From Aradus depressus (lineage: Eukaryota; Arthropoda; Insecta; Hemiptera; Aradidae): a stretch of 64,000 nucleotides of DNA. A program made the position numbers and the translations under genes. Within the stretch, counting starts at the first letter, position 1; each line of letters begins with the position of its first letter. Shown piece after piece: positions 52,311 to 61,930 of the stretch. The stretch lies in the NCBI GenBank assembly GCA_963662175.1, contig OY759219.1, positions 25,834,908 to 25,898,907 of the forward strand, written 5' to 3'. The notes beneath the pieces are model-generated. The model had not been told where the DNA came from. It searched no databases and saw only the letters and a program-made list of their open reading frames with translations.

Positions 52311-53080
52311 TATGTATACATTCGTGAATACCTATTTGTAAATTTAAATAATATAAAAAAAGTTATACTGAAAAAGTTTTTTCTGCCCAGCAATTTGATA
52401 TCAAATAGAATTAAATTTTTTCTTTTTGTAAAGTTTTTCTCCTGAAAATTGTGTCGCCCCAGGCTTTAGACCATTTAAATCTGTAGTCCATTTAACCCAG
52501 CAGTAAAAATGGCTCAGGTCCCGATAAATAAGAGTTCTCTGAAATGTCTTCATGCCATAAATAAATGTTAACATTTATTCTCTTAGTCCTATCATGTGGA
52601 AAACAATTTATTCACTAAAAGGAAGACTTTAGAAATAAAAGAACAAAAACATTTTGTATGAAGTATTTTGTTAATTGTTTTGTTAAGGTCACGTAGTAAC
52701 ATCCCTCACTGTCACCTTGAGTTTTATTCTGTTGAGTTTATTATCATTCTGTGATTAATGATCATTTGTATTTTAAAGGGCTTTTGTTAAATTGTATTAT
52801 CATTTTTTAGAAATGTATAACACTTATAGAGGAAGAGAAATTTATCTTCATGAATTGTTTTTATATATTTCATATTTTTTTCCCTCTTGGATATTGTGTT
52901 TTGACTGGGGCATTAGAATGGTTCAATCCAGACTTCATCATTCAGCAGATTACATTTTTTTTTGCCATATTTTGTTTATTTTTATTTATTTTTTGCTATG
53001 ATCTTTTTCGCTTCTGATTCCACTTCATCGTTTAATGTCTTTATTATTTTCCTTTCTATATCCATTTCTCTTTTTTCTTT
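52311..53080. other. AT-rich stretch without a recognised gene
   Basis: T-rich short frames only. Confidence 0.4.
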
Positions 53081-53084
53081 TACT

Positions 53085-53660
53085 TCCCCGGCTATACGAA
53101 GTATAGGTGAAGTTATGTTATCTATCAGAAATTCGATGCGGTGTTGTCAACAAAATTTCATGTTTTCTGTCCTCGATTCCAAAAATTCGTCTGTGTGTGT
53201 CTTTGAACATGATAATTCCCGTTAGAATAAATATCTACATGAAAGTTTATATCTATATCCAAAACGACGTTTTTTCAGTTAAATTCCAAATTTTATGGAT
53301 TATTGTAGGCTTTAACAAATTTTATATAGAGGGCGCCTGTAGCTCAGTGGTATGAATGATTGCTTACTGAGCTAAAGTTCCCGGGTTCGATACTCGGGTG
53401 AGGGCCTTAGTTTATTTTATCTGGGAGCTAAAATAATCTTAAGCTCGCCTTTCTTCGGATGAGACGCAAAGCGATGATCCCCGAGCCTATACGATGTCAG
53501 GTACTCGTTAAGACCCCCTACACTAGGTGAATAAAAAGTTAGGGTAGGCAAAATTTAGGACTCCCATAATAGAATCGGGCTCATGTCCACCAGACTGACC
53601 TTTTAGTTAAAGCCCGGGCATGAGTTATAATAACTAACTAGCAAATTTTATAGTTTGTAT
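53085..53660 (+). repeat. Family C repeat carrying a SINE
   Basis: Head CCGGCTATACGAAGTATAGG, TCAGAAATTCGATGCGG, then a truncated body up to the SINE insertion at 53327. Confidence 0.7.
53327..53641 (+). mobile_element. tRNA-derived SINE, full length, with target duplication
   Basis: GAGGGCGCCTGTAGCTCAGT, A box TAGCTCAGTGGTATG, B box GGTTCGATACT, body, end AATAACTAACTAG. CAAATTTTATA is duplicated at 53316-53326 and 53642-53652. The tail is TAAC-type rather than CCTAA-type. Confidence 0.92.
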
Positions 53661-53667
53661 GTATAGT

Positions 53668-53873
53668 TGTTGTGACTCATGTCCAGGCTTTAACTATGAG
53701 GCCATATCGCCTACTACCAGAGCGCTCTTTCGGTGGACATGAGCCTGACTCTTCTCCTAAATATTGACCTACACTAAATTTTTATTCACCTAAGGTTATA
53801 CCTAACATCGAAAGACTCGGGACCATCGCTCAACGCCCAGATAAACGCTACCTCTCAGCTACCGGCGCCCTAG
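53668..53873 (-). mobile_element. SINE with B-box deletion, inverted relative to its neighbour
   Basis: Minus: GACTCATGTCCAGGCTTTAA, body, GCCCAGATAAACGCTACCTC, AGCTACCGGCGCCCT. The B box and middle body are deleted. It faces the SINE at 53327 across 26 bp. Confidence 0.85.
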
Positions 53874-53880
53874 CAAAGCC

Positions 53881-53912
53881 TATATAAATGGCACAGGAGA
53901 GAGTGTGTCAGT
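53881..53912 (+). promoter_or_regulatory. Candidate core promoter (TATA and initiator)
   Basis: TATATAAA at 53881 and TCAGT at 53908, with the A of the initiator 29 bp after the first T of the TATA box, the usual arthropod spacing. It points into the 57-bp array. No gene was recognised downstream, so this could be chance or the promoter of an unrecognised element. Confidence 0.3.
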
Positions 53913-54077
53913 CAATTGTTCTACGGATTGAGTAGATGTAAACGTCACAGGGAGAGGTTAACTCTCCTCATTTGCTGCTTTGTCAGTGAGCTCATTATGA
54001 GTCACAGGGAGAGATAAATAAAACAAGCTTATTTTTTGAAATGTTGTCTATTCCACTAAAGATATTTATAAAAATAC

Positions 54078-54112
54078 AACTACCGGTTTCGGCTTCACAC
54101 CATCGTCAGGTC
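54078..54112 (-). ncRNA. Hammerhead ribozyme, PLE family A-related (copy A4)
   Basis: Minus: GAC, CTGACGA, extra T, stem II GGT-GTGAA-GCC, GAAA, ACC/GGT, A, GTT. Stem I is GAC/GTT, where copies A1 and A2 have GTG/CAC, so both strands changed and pairing was kept. Confidence 0.82.
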
Positions 54113-54391
54113 TAGTTATGAACTAAGTTAGTTTGCAGAAAGCGACCCCTCCAATACCTCTCTGGTGAAAGGTGCCACTTAATTAGGGAATCCCCCGGCT
54201 TAACCGTTAGCTACATCATGAAATACTTGACAAAACACTAATTTTTCTTAATTTACATAAAATAACATCTTTTGACTAATAAGTAAAAAATAAAACTAAA
54301 AAACATAACAGATAATAACATATATATGGAAACCTATAATAATAACAGATAATAACAAACATAGGTAGGTATATGTGGAAATAGAACCAGT

Positions 54392-54620
54392 TCAGGGTTT
54401 TAGCAAAGGGGAATAGTTAAAATAAATTTGGTCATTCATACAAATGTTCCTTTTGGTAGCTTTATTTATTTCTAATTGTTCTAGGCTATTAAGTAGCCTG
54501 CTTTTAGAGCAACAATGGAGATATTTTATGCCTGTAGATGGGTCAAAAGTGTGGCTATTGTCGATAATGTGAGTCGCGATGTGCATCGGTTTTTTATTTC
54601 GGCTGTGTGTTCCTTGATCC
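54392..54620 (-). pseudogene. PLE protein C-terminal fragment
   Basis: Contains HIIDNSHTFDPSTGIKYLHC, SRLLNSLEQLEIN and QIYFNYSPLLKP then stop. Aligns with the piece at 15705-15869. HxxDxxHxFD...LExLEI...PLL fits the C-terminal end of Penelope-type proteins. The catalytic reverse transcriptase is absent. Confidence 0.65.
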
Positions 54621-55020
54621 TGTCTTTAAATTCCACAATATGTCCGCGTTCCTCAACTTAGAAGTTGTCACAGGGAGAGGTTAACTCTCCTCATTTGCTG
54701 CTTTGTCAGTGAGCTCATTATGAGTCACAGGGAGAGGTTAACTCTCCTCATTTGCTGCTTTGTCAGTGAGCTCATTATGAGTCACAGGGAGAGGTTAACT
54801 CTCCTCATTTGCTGCTTTGTCAGTGAGCTCATTATGAGTCACAGGGAAAGGTTAACTCTCCTCATTTGCTGCTTTGTCAGTGAGCTCATTATGAGTCACA
54901 GGGAAAGGTTCACTCTCCTCATTTGCTGCTTTGTCAGTGAGCTCATTATGAGTCACAGGGAGAGGTTAACTCTCCTCATTTGCTGCTTTGTCAGTGAGCT
55001 TATTATGAGTCACAGGGACA

Positions 55021-55580
55021 ATGATTAACAATTTTATAATTAAATTATTTAATGTTATAAAATTTACAAATTTAAATTTCCCTCTTGAATACTCTCAATC
55101 ATTGAACTGTATAGCGTTTTCAGAGGCTACATAACTCGTGAGTGGGTCACAATAACTAACTAAATAACAACTGGAAACAATGCCTGTTCCTCTGAATTCT
55201 TCAAATCAGCATAATGCCCAGAAGCGTTATTTTTATTTTCGGTACCTCAGCAACAAGAAGGGTCTCTAGGAGGCATATTGGTGTGGGTTGAGGGGGAACA
55301 GTTTAGTGAACGATATCATTGACGTGCAGACACGCCCCCCAGAGAGGCTATTGGAATACGACCGCGGATCTCTCCAAGGCAGCGAGGTAGATATAGGAAA
55401 TTGCTCCATTTCCAGACATAACCGCACCCTTCCTTCTAAACGGCTTCCCTTTTTAACCCCAACCCTTGTTCTTGTAATTGATACGGGTGCATTACCATAG
55501 ATAAAGTAATTTGCACCGGAGGGAACAATTTTTCAATAGTTTGACCAGTTTAACGTACTCAAAAATGGGAATAAAAAGTC
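55021..55580. other. Stretch without a recognised gene
   Basis: A 70-codon plus frame (55288-55500) has no recognised domain. Confidence 0.3.
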
Positions 55581-55586
55581 AATTGA

Positions 55587-55833
55587 ATGGTTGACGCGAA
55601 AAAGGTTCTAAACGCCAAAGTAACACTTCCTTCCGCTGCCATGTTGAGAACTACTGGTGGCTGTTCCTTCTTCCATGAAGCTCAACGCTGACGTGGGCTC
55701 AATACTACCAACTGCTGCTGTAACGGCAAAAAAAAACTTCCCTACACAGTCCCTAGAGACCTATAGAACCTGATTCCACAGAAATCTCATTTTCGACTAA
55801 AGTGGCGCTTAGAACCTTTTTCGCGTCAACCAC
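55587..55833. mobile_element. Short TIR element (247 bp), probable 8-bp target
   Basis: TIRs of about 31 bp begin (A/G)TGGTTGACGCGAAAAAGG and include TTCTAA(A/G)CGCCA. Flanks are TCAATTGA (55579-55586) and TCAATTAA (55834-55841), 7 of 8 identical. Interior without a frame. Confidence 0.8.
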
Positions 55834-55984
55834 TCAATTAATGATTACTTTGGATAATTGTAAGAATCAAGAAATACACGGATAAAAAATGGTAACTTTT
55901 TTTGAACATTTTCTAATAATTTTTTTAACGTTTTTCAATGTGTTTCTCGAATTTGGAGAAACAAATGGCCAACCTGTTTTTTCT

Positions 55985-56200
55985 TTACCAGTGAAATTTC
56001 TTCGAGTGTTTGCTTGTATATGTGTGTGGACACGATAACTCTCAATAGAATGAATGTATGTACACAAAATTTTATGTGAGTATCCAGAACTCTATAAGGT
56101 CGACACCTATTGATTTTCAGACATATAAACCAAATGGAAGGGAGGATTAGGGATAGACGAGAACAAATAATTGAAGGGTGTGTGTGAAAAACGAAATTTC
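55985..56200 (+). repeat. Family C repeat fragment
   Basis: CTCAATAGAATGAATGTATG, CACCTATTGATTTTCAGAC, GGAAGGGAGGATTAGGGAT. Confidence 0.6.
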
Positions 56201-56500
56201 AGGACAGTTTTCGACATGTATCCCGAAAACCAGAAGACCTACGAAAAATCGTTTTTCATATAATATTTTTGATTAGGTCAAAAATATAAGCAGTATTTTG
56301 TAAAATGTACTTAGAACCCCGAGGTCTCAATTTGGGAAACTCGTTTCAATTTTTAAAGTGGTCTCAATTTTCGTTCAGATCTATGTTAGCACATGTGACT
56401 CTTCGTTCCAAATTTCAAGTTCATAGCTACAATCGTTTCGGCGTTAGAGCGCTCACAACTATCCATCACAATCACACACTGGATATTACTGAATAAATCG
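56201..56500 (-). repeat. Family F repeat fragment
   Basis: GGACAGTTTTCGACATGTAT, AATTTCAAGTTCATAGCTAC and AATCGTTTCGGCGTTAGAGC, minus order. Confidence 0.6.
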
Positions 56501-56502
56501 GC

Positions 56503-56712
56503 TACCCAGTGTTCAGCCGATTTGTTGCCTCCTGGCGGAGAATGAAGAAAGCAGTATGACCCTGTGTCGGGGACGACTGCAGGCATGCCGGTGGTTGCTC
56601 CCGGCGCCCCACAGTACTAGTGCCAGCGATCGTCCCCCTTTTATCCCGGAGTTCTCTCAAGGAAATTAAGGGCTGGAAGTGACCGCCGATAGTGGGCGGT
56701 GGTCGCTCCATA
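56503..56712 (+). pseudogene. R1-like LINE 3' terminal fragment
   Basis: The frame FSRFVASWRRMKKAV then stop (about 56514-56561) matches FGRFVSSWRRIKKAY at the end of the 50187 element. A GC-rich 3' untranslated stretch follows. It lacks a poly(A) run and is a second, older R1-like copy. Confidence 0.75.
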
Positions 56713-57490
56713 TTTATATTTTTTGCTTTATTTCATGATAATAAACTTGTTAGGCCCTCTTTTCCTCGACGATTCGGCGAACTCACAGAATTACGATATA
56801 CAATGTAGCAAAGAAAACCGCTGATGCAAACAGATTACTTTAATGTACCCAGTAATGCCAGTACGAAATTATTCTTGTTTTTTTCTTTCTCGCCTTCATA
56901 GCTCTCATCCAGGCAATATAAGAACATGCCAAAATAGAAGATGCTGCAAGGTTTCTTGCCCCCCCCCCCCCCCTACCCCCTCCTCTATCGCAATAAAATG
57001 GTCACTTCAGGGAGAAAATTGAAAGAGGGGCGTCAAGGAAATAGAATAAGGACAACAGGATATTCGGTACCAAGAAAGGGTCAACGAAAAAAAAAAAAGA
57101 AGAAAAAATGGACCTAACAAGGCTTTCACAAGACAGGATAACGACCCGTAAGCTGGAGTTGTGTGAAGGAGAGTCAAAATTCAAGTACGGACGCCACGTA
57201 AGACTGATCAAAAGGAGATGGTGGGAGCAATTTGAGGTGCGGAGATACCCAAGGGTTCTTGATTTAAACGAAGAGTCTGAGGTGAAAAGAGGGCGGTTGT
57301 TATTCAGGAACCTAGGATCCTTTATATCTGTAAAGTTGGAGTTCTTTCGGAATAGGTGTCTAAATCATTCGCATAAGGAAACGTTTTGAGGTGACTTTCT
57401 AAGCAGGAAAGCATAATTTGATAAGGATCTGGATGGATAACTCTAGAGCTCTCATCGCAGATACCTTTCCAAGAGTTTTTTTAATATCGC
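56713..57490. other. Stretch with an unassigned open frame
   Basis: A 93-codon plus frame (57108-57389) is basic (RLIKRRWWEQFEVRR) and matches nothing I know. It might be a diverged exon or chance. A C homopolymer lies at 56960-56973. Confidence 0.25.
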
Positions 57491-57491
57491 T

Positions 57492-57737
57492 ACCTCAGAA
57501 CAAGACTGTCACAACTCAAAAAATAAAAAAATATCGAATTCATACTAAACTCATAGGAAGAATGGTAATATGGTATACTTTTTTATGGAAGAGCGTCACA
57601 GTTGTAACTTTTAATTTTGGCCACCAGAGAGAAGATGTGCCGGTTCTCCATTGTACGAAAAGGTTGAGTAATTTTTTTCAACACTGTTACATTTCAAAAT
57701 TCACATTTTTTTCGTTGTGACAGTCTTGTTTTGAGGT
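57492..57737. mobile_element. Short TIR element (246 bp)
   Basis: TIRs of 24 bp: ACCTCA(G/A) followed by AACAAGACTGTCACAAC, at both ends in inverse orientation. A further partial copy (CATCTTGTTCTGAGG) lies just outside at 57744. No clear target duplication. Confidence 0.7.
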
Positions 57738-57942
57738 TCACCATCATCTTGTTCTGAGGCTCATCATATTATGAGTGATGATAGTGAGAGTTCTGATTTT
57801 GAAAATATTTCTACTTCTGCCTCGACTGCCAGGTTACGCCATATTTCAAAACATACCACATCCAACTTATATTTTAATTAATTTAGTTACCAATTTTTTT
57901 ATTAATTTATTTTAAGTTTTATTCTTTTTCTGTATTTTTTAT

Positions 57943-58104
57943 ATTTTTTTTTTTTGGTCCTTATGTACGATGTATATTAGACACGTCACTGTGTATCTAG
58001 TTATTTACCACATCCATGGCCCCGGTACGGGATTCGAACCCGCAAACCATGATGAGACCATGCAAGCAAAGCCCTATGTTCTAGCCCGCACGGCCACCGA
58101 GGCC
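57943..58104 (-). mobile_element. Short tRNA-derived SINE with A-tail (second SINE family)
   Basis: Minus strand: an 88-nt tRNA-like part (58104-58017). Acceptor strands GGCCTCG and CGGGGCC pair with wobbles, a T arm GCGGG-TTCGAAT-CCCGT is perfect, the A box is TGGCCGTGCGG and the discriminator base is A. A 60-nt unrelated tail and an A-run follow. The length suggests a type II tRNA (Ser/Leu-like) origin, but I cannot fix an anticodon. Confidence 0.65.
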
Positions 58105-58584
58105 CCCTTTGTCTTTTTTATAAGAATAATTAAAAAAGTTTACCTACTTGGTTTTATTAGCAAAACTTGTATTTTTTGACCTGCCCGAGAACTCGTGATA
58201 ATAATTTAACAACATTTGGGACGCCATTTTTGTACATAAATGAAAGCCAAATTTGAAAAATGTGAGAGGCCTCAATTTTATATTATATAAAGAATAGAAA
58301 TTAGTACGAAAACTTTCTATTTATACATGAAATTATAGGTTTGTAATAGCTAAAATAATTATATTTTTTTAGATCTATACTGCTATCTATATTATTTTCT
58401 TTTAACACAAATGTTATTCATTGTAACAAATTTAAGGTACTGAAGCATCTTAACCTAAAATTTCTTACCGAAAGATCATTTTATAGTTCGTACCTAATAT
58501 TGATATTTCAGTTAAATTCACTACAACGATAAATATGATCAATAATGTCTTAAAAATACAATGTGATATCTAATCATGTTTTTT
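58105..58584. other. AT-rich stretch without a recognised feature
   Basis: Nothing recognised. Confidence 0.4.
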
Positions 58585-58595
58585 AGAGTTGTTAT

Positions 58596-58960
58596 TCCTC
58601 CGACGAATTGTCAATGCTCCTTTCTATGTCACCAATAAAGTCCTACACAGAGATCTCAGTATTCCCACTGTAAATGAATTAATCAAATCCCGATTCCAAT
58701 TATTCCACCGAAACCTTTCTTCCCATTCAAATCCTCTCGCACAAGACCTTTCCTCTCATTCCCATCCTGACAATCCTCTCCGCCGCTTGAACAGGAGGTG
58801 GCCTCGCGATCTTCTCTCGGAGGATAGTGAATAATGACAATTAACTTTCGAGGGAGTGTCAGCGCTGGCTGGCTTCTCCCATCAAGTGACGTTATATTTT
58901 TCTTTTACCACATATTTGCTTATTATGTATATATTGTATATAGATTGCAAATAGAATAAA

Positions 58961-59016
<56 letters not shown>
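58596..59016 (+). mobile_element. Jockey LINE 3' end with poly(A) and exact target duplication
   Basis: Coding tail: LRRIVNAPFYVTNKVLHRDL, IPTVNELIKSRFQLFHRN, then LRRLNRRWPRDLLSED, stop at about 58834. RxIVNAPWYVxNxxxHxDLxIPTVxE is the Jockey C-terminal signature. The 3' untranslated part ends in an A-run of about 58. AGAGTTGTTAT occurs at 58585-58595 and 59016-59026. The coding part is open, so the copy is young, but only the last 80 residues are present. Confidence 0.93.
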
Positions 59017-59019
<3 letters not shown>

Positions 59020-59026
59020 TTGTTAT

Positions 59027-59271
59027 AGGTTAGGTTGTATAACTCATGCCCGAGCTTTAACAACGAGGTCATATCGCCTACTACCAGAGCGCTCTTCCGT
59101 CACTCTGGTGGGCATGAGCCCGACTCTACTCTTGGAGTCCTAAATTTTGCCTACCTTAAATTTTTATTCACCTACCTCCCAGATAAAATAAACTAAGGGC
59201 CTCGGTCGGGTTTCGAACCCACGTTCTTGAGCTCAGAAGACAAGCACGCATACGTCTGAGCTACCGGCGCC
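59027..59271 (-). mobile_element. tRNA-derived SINE with internal deletion
   Basis: Minus: AGGTTAGGTTGTATAACTCA, body lacking about 110 bp, B box GGGTTTCGAACCC, end GCTACCGGCGCCCTC. It begins immediately after the Jockey target duplication. Confidence 0.9.
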
Positions 59272-59279
59272 CTCAGTTG

Positions 59280-60236
59280 TTTTATATTATTGTTATTGTT
59301 ATTGTTTTAATATATATTTACCTTTACATTTATTTGTGATGAAAAATATTACACGATAATGCAGTCGAAATATATTACACTTTCTTCGATGATCACAACA
59401 TTAAAAGTAGGTACCACATAAAAAGTCAAATGCAGTGGAAATATATTACACACTTTGTTTTTCCATGAACGTAGAAATGTTCAAAAACAGCTGACATCAC
59501 AGGTAAAGAATAATTATTGTGTAGTTGTGTGTGCGCTGCGCGCGCAACCGTCTGACACATACACACTTACACATGCACATCAACGAGACTTACGCTCTGA
59601 CATAGCCCCTACCGAGAGCTGTTTACACATCAAAAATGGGTAATTTTTGAAACGCACTTTGAAAAAAAAAACTGGAAAGTCAGGGGCTAATAAGGTTCCT
59701 TGGTAACTTTGGCCCCCAGTGAAAAAACTGTTCAATAAGATAGTCTCAAACGTAAAGTTGAATTTGATAAGAAAAAGAAAAGAAGAAAAGAGAAAAAAAA
59801 ACTACCAAGTCAACGAAAAGGATAACGGGATGAAATAAATTTCATGGAAAGTATAAAAATGAAATGGGGAGGGTGGTGGTGATGTCAAAGATAGGGGCTC
59901 ATTTGGTCGGGTTCAATGTTGGACTCAGCGGTACCCCATTACTCCACGACCCAGTCATTCCCTGCCCTGTGTCGAGGCAGTCATCTTTTAGAACACCAGT
60001 CATTTCCTCACTCACAACTCTTTTAAAGCTTTCTTCATCTTCATTTTCTCTTCTTGTCCTCTTCTTTTTTTTCTTTTTTTTCAGCAAGAATGGGAGGTTT
60101 CTGTGGACGATTGCAACAAAGAAGTGAAATAAGAATTGAAAATCATCACAAAAAAATGGTTTAACTAGATTGCAATCATTGTGATTTATTGCCAAATGAA
60201 CAATAAAACTATTTTTTTTTTTTTTTTTTTTTTTTT
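59280..60236. other. Stretch without a recognised gene; T-run at 60211-60236
   Basis: A 98-codon minus frame (59899-60195) has an acidic and lysine-rich part and no known domain. Confidence 0.3.
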
Positions 60237-60519
60237 AATTTTTACTTCCTCAGCTATCTACGAAGTATAGGGAGAGTTTTATAAAAATCTAAAATTTGGA
60301 TTTGACATAGGAGAAAAAAAATGGCTGTCTATGTGTCTATGTGATCAAAACTCCATATTGATTTTCAGCAAGGCGGAAGCGTGAAGGAAAGGGGGTTCGA
60401 GGGACGGGGCCCAATTCAAAAACCCTAATAACTTCCGATGTATCGACATGAAATTTCATTTTTGAACTCAAAACTCCATTACCTGCCTTTCAACGATATC
60501 GGCCCAGGGGAAGTGATTC
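60237..60519 (+). repeat. Family C repeat carrying a SINE
   Basis: Head CTCAGCTATCTACGAAGTAT, GGGGGTTCGAGGGACGGGG, TAATAACTTCCGATGTATCG. The SINE interrupts it at GGCCCAGGGGAAGTG. Confidence 0.7.
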
Positions 60520-60724
60520 TTTATTCATCTAGGTTAGGGGTCTTTAACGAGTACCTGACATCGTACAGGCTCGGAACCATCGCTTAACGTCCCATCCGAA
60601 GGACGGCGTGCTTAAGTTTATTTTACCTCCCAGATAAAATAAACTAAGGGCCTCGGTCAGGTTACGAACCCACGACCTTGAGCTCAGAAGTCAAGCACGC
60701 ATACCACTGAGCTACCGGCGCCCT
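60520..60724 (-). mobile_element. tRNA-derived SINE, 3' part truncated
   Basis: Minus: TTTATTCATCTAGGTTAGGG, body, B box GGTTACGAACCC, end TGAGCTAC and CGGCGCCCTC. Confidence 0.9.
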
Positions 60725-60851
60725 CTACATTTTTATATATCTATTCAAATTTTTCTCGTTTCAATACGCGAAATAAAGCCTTTGTTCAGAAATGTTGTTT
60801 TCATTTCAATTTATTTCAATATTAGCCGATCTGTGATAGTTTAAATTAAAT

Positions 60852-61245
60852 CATCTCATTCTACCCCACTGGGAGCATCAGACGTAGCCAGGTAGCTGGT
60901 AGATCGGCGGTTCCTGGTGGAGCGCCTGAGAAGAGGCTGGTTAGCCTCAGGGAACATAGGGATGATAGATAGTAGATCACTTTTTTTGTATGTATCAAGA
61001 GTTTTTTTTAGATTTTGAAAGATATTTTTAAAAAAACAGTTCCGCACCGTGACGTAGTCATTCCTTCAGGTCTGATGTTAGCGTCACTACCTTTTCTTCA
61101 GACAATGGTCCTGTTTCCTTAGCAGCTTTATCAGCTGTTTCGTTCCCTTCAATTCCCACATGGGGATCCAGCAAGAAATTACTGTTTTTTGTTGACTTGC
61201 GCAATTCGAGAGCAGTTTTTGTATCTTGCAAGTGGGCTGCGGCTT
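60852..61245 (-). pseudogene. LINE RNase H fragment
   Basis: Minus: LDPHVGIEGNETADKAAKET, matching the RNase H pattern WxPxHxGIxGNExAD of I/Jockey-type LINEs. It continues LSEEKVVTLTSDLKE, a stop, then RNCFFKNIFQNLKKTLDTYK to SYLATSDAPSGVE. Frameshifts lie upstream of the LDPH segment. Confidence 0.78.
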
Positions 61246-61264
61246 ACATATTCCCCTTTACTAG

Positions 61265-61760
61265 TTCAGGGAAGGAATCCCGATTCAAAAAACCCAATAA
61301 ATGCCGATGTAATTAATATATCAACATGAAATGAGGGCGCCGGTAGCTCAGTGGTATGCCTGCTTGCCTTCTGAGCTCAAGATCGTGGGTTCGAAACCCG
61401 GCCGAGACTCTTAGTTTATTTTATCTGGGAGGTACAATAAACTTAAACACGCCGTCCTTCGGATGGGACGTTAAGCGATGGTCCCGAGCCTGTACGATGT
61501 CAGGTTCTCGTCAAAGACCCCTGCCCTAGGTGGATAAAAATTTAGGACTCCCACAGTAGAGTCGGACTAATGTCCACCAGATTGACGAAAGAGCGCTCTG
61601 GTAGTAGGCGATATGACCTCGTAGTTAAAGCCCGAGCATGAGTCATAATTACTAACTCAACATGAAATTTCCTATTTAAAATCAAAACCCAATGACGACA
61701 TAACCTCCTAAATTTCAGCAATATCCTCTAAGCGGAAGGGGGGTTCAATTCAAAATCACT
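61265..61760 (+). repeat. Family C repeat split by a SINE
   Basis: Left: AAATGCCGATGTAATTAATA up to TCAACATGAAAT. Right: from TCAACATGAAATTTCC to GGAAGGGGGGTTCAATTCA. Confidence 0.7.
61333..61656 (+). mobile_element. tRNA-derived SINE, full length, best-preserved head
   Basis: GAGGGCGCCGGTAGCTCAGT, A box TAGCTCAGTGGTATG, B box GGTTCGAAACC, full body, end ATAATTACTAAC. TCAACATGAAAT is duplicated exactly at 61321-61332 and 61657-61668. Confidence 0.94.
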
Positions 61761-61930
61761 CTCTCTCTCTCCCTCCCCTTCTCAAAATCATTTAATTTTG
61801 TCTCTTTGTGCAGCGTTGTCCTGAGAATGGACATTCTTATACCCAATTATGACAGTATGAAATAATTTTGGGAAGGGGGAAAGAGAGTGATCTGTAAGCG
61901 TGGTTGGTATAAGATATTCCTGTAATGCCC
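61761..61930 (+). repeat. Segment shared in inverse with 46851-47100
   Basis: TCACTCTCTCTCTCTCCCTC, TTTGTGCAGCGTTGTCCTGA, GTGATCTGTAAGCGTGGTTG. Confidence 0.8.

Larger units (their letters stand above)
54014..54666 (-). mobile_element. Penelope-like element, family A-related (copy A4), inserted in the array
   Basis: Flanked by GTCACAGGGAGAG at 54001-54013 and 54667-54679. Removing the insert with one copy restores a normal array unit. Minus order: coding piece, noncoding tail with CACCAGAGAGG and AGGGAATCCCC, hammerhead, GTGGAATAGACAACATTTC. It is diverged from copies A1-A3. Confidence 0.85.
53944..55020. repeat. 57-bp tandem array, interrupted by a PLE
   Basis: Units start GTCACAGGGAGAGGTTAACT at 53944 and 54001, then at 54667, 54724, 54781, 54838, 54895, 54952 and a partial unit at 55009. 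As 57 is a multiple of three, one frame stays open and repeats 19 residues (SHRERLTLLICCFVSELIM). I regard this as a by-product. Units differ by only a few bases. Confidence 0.92.

Noticed and set aside
54720..55028. 102-codon frame with a perfect 19-residue repeat
   Set aside because: It follows from a 57-bp tandem unit (a multiple of three). There is no start context, domain or unit-to-unit codon bias to support a protein.
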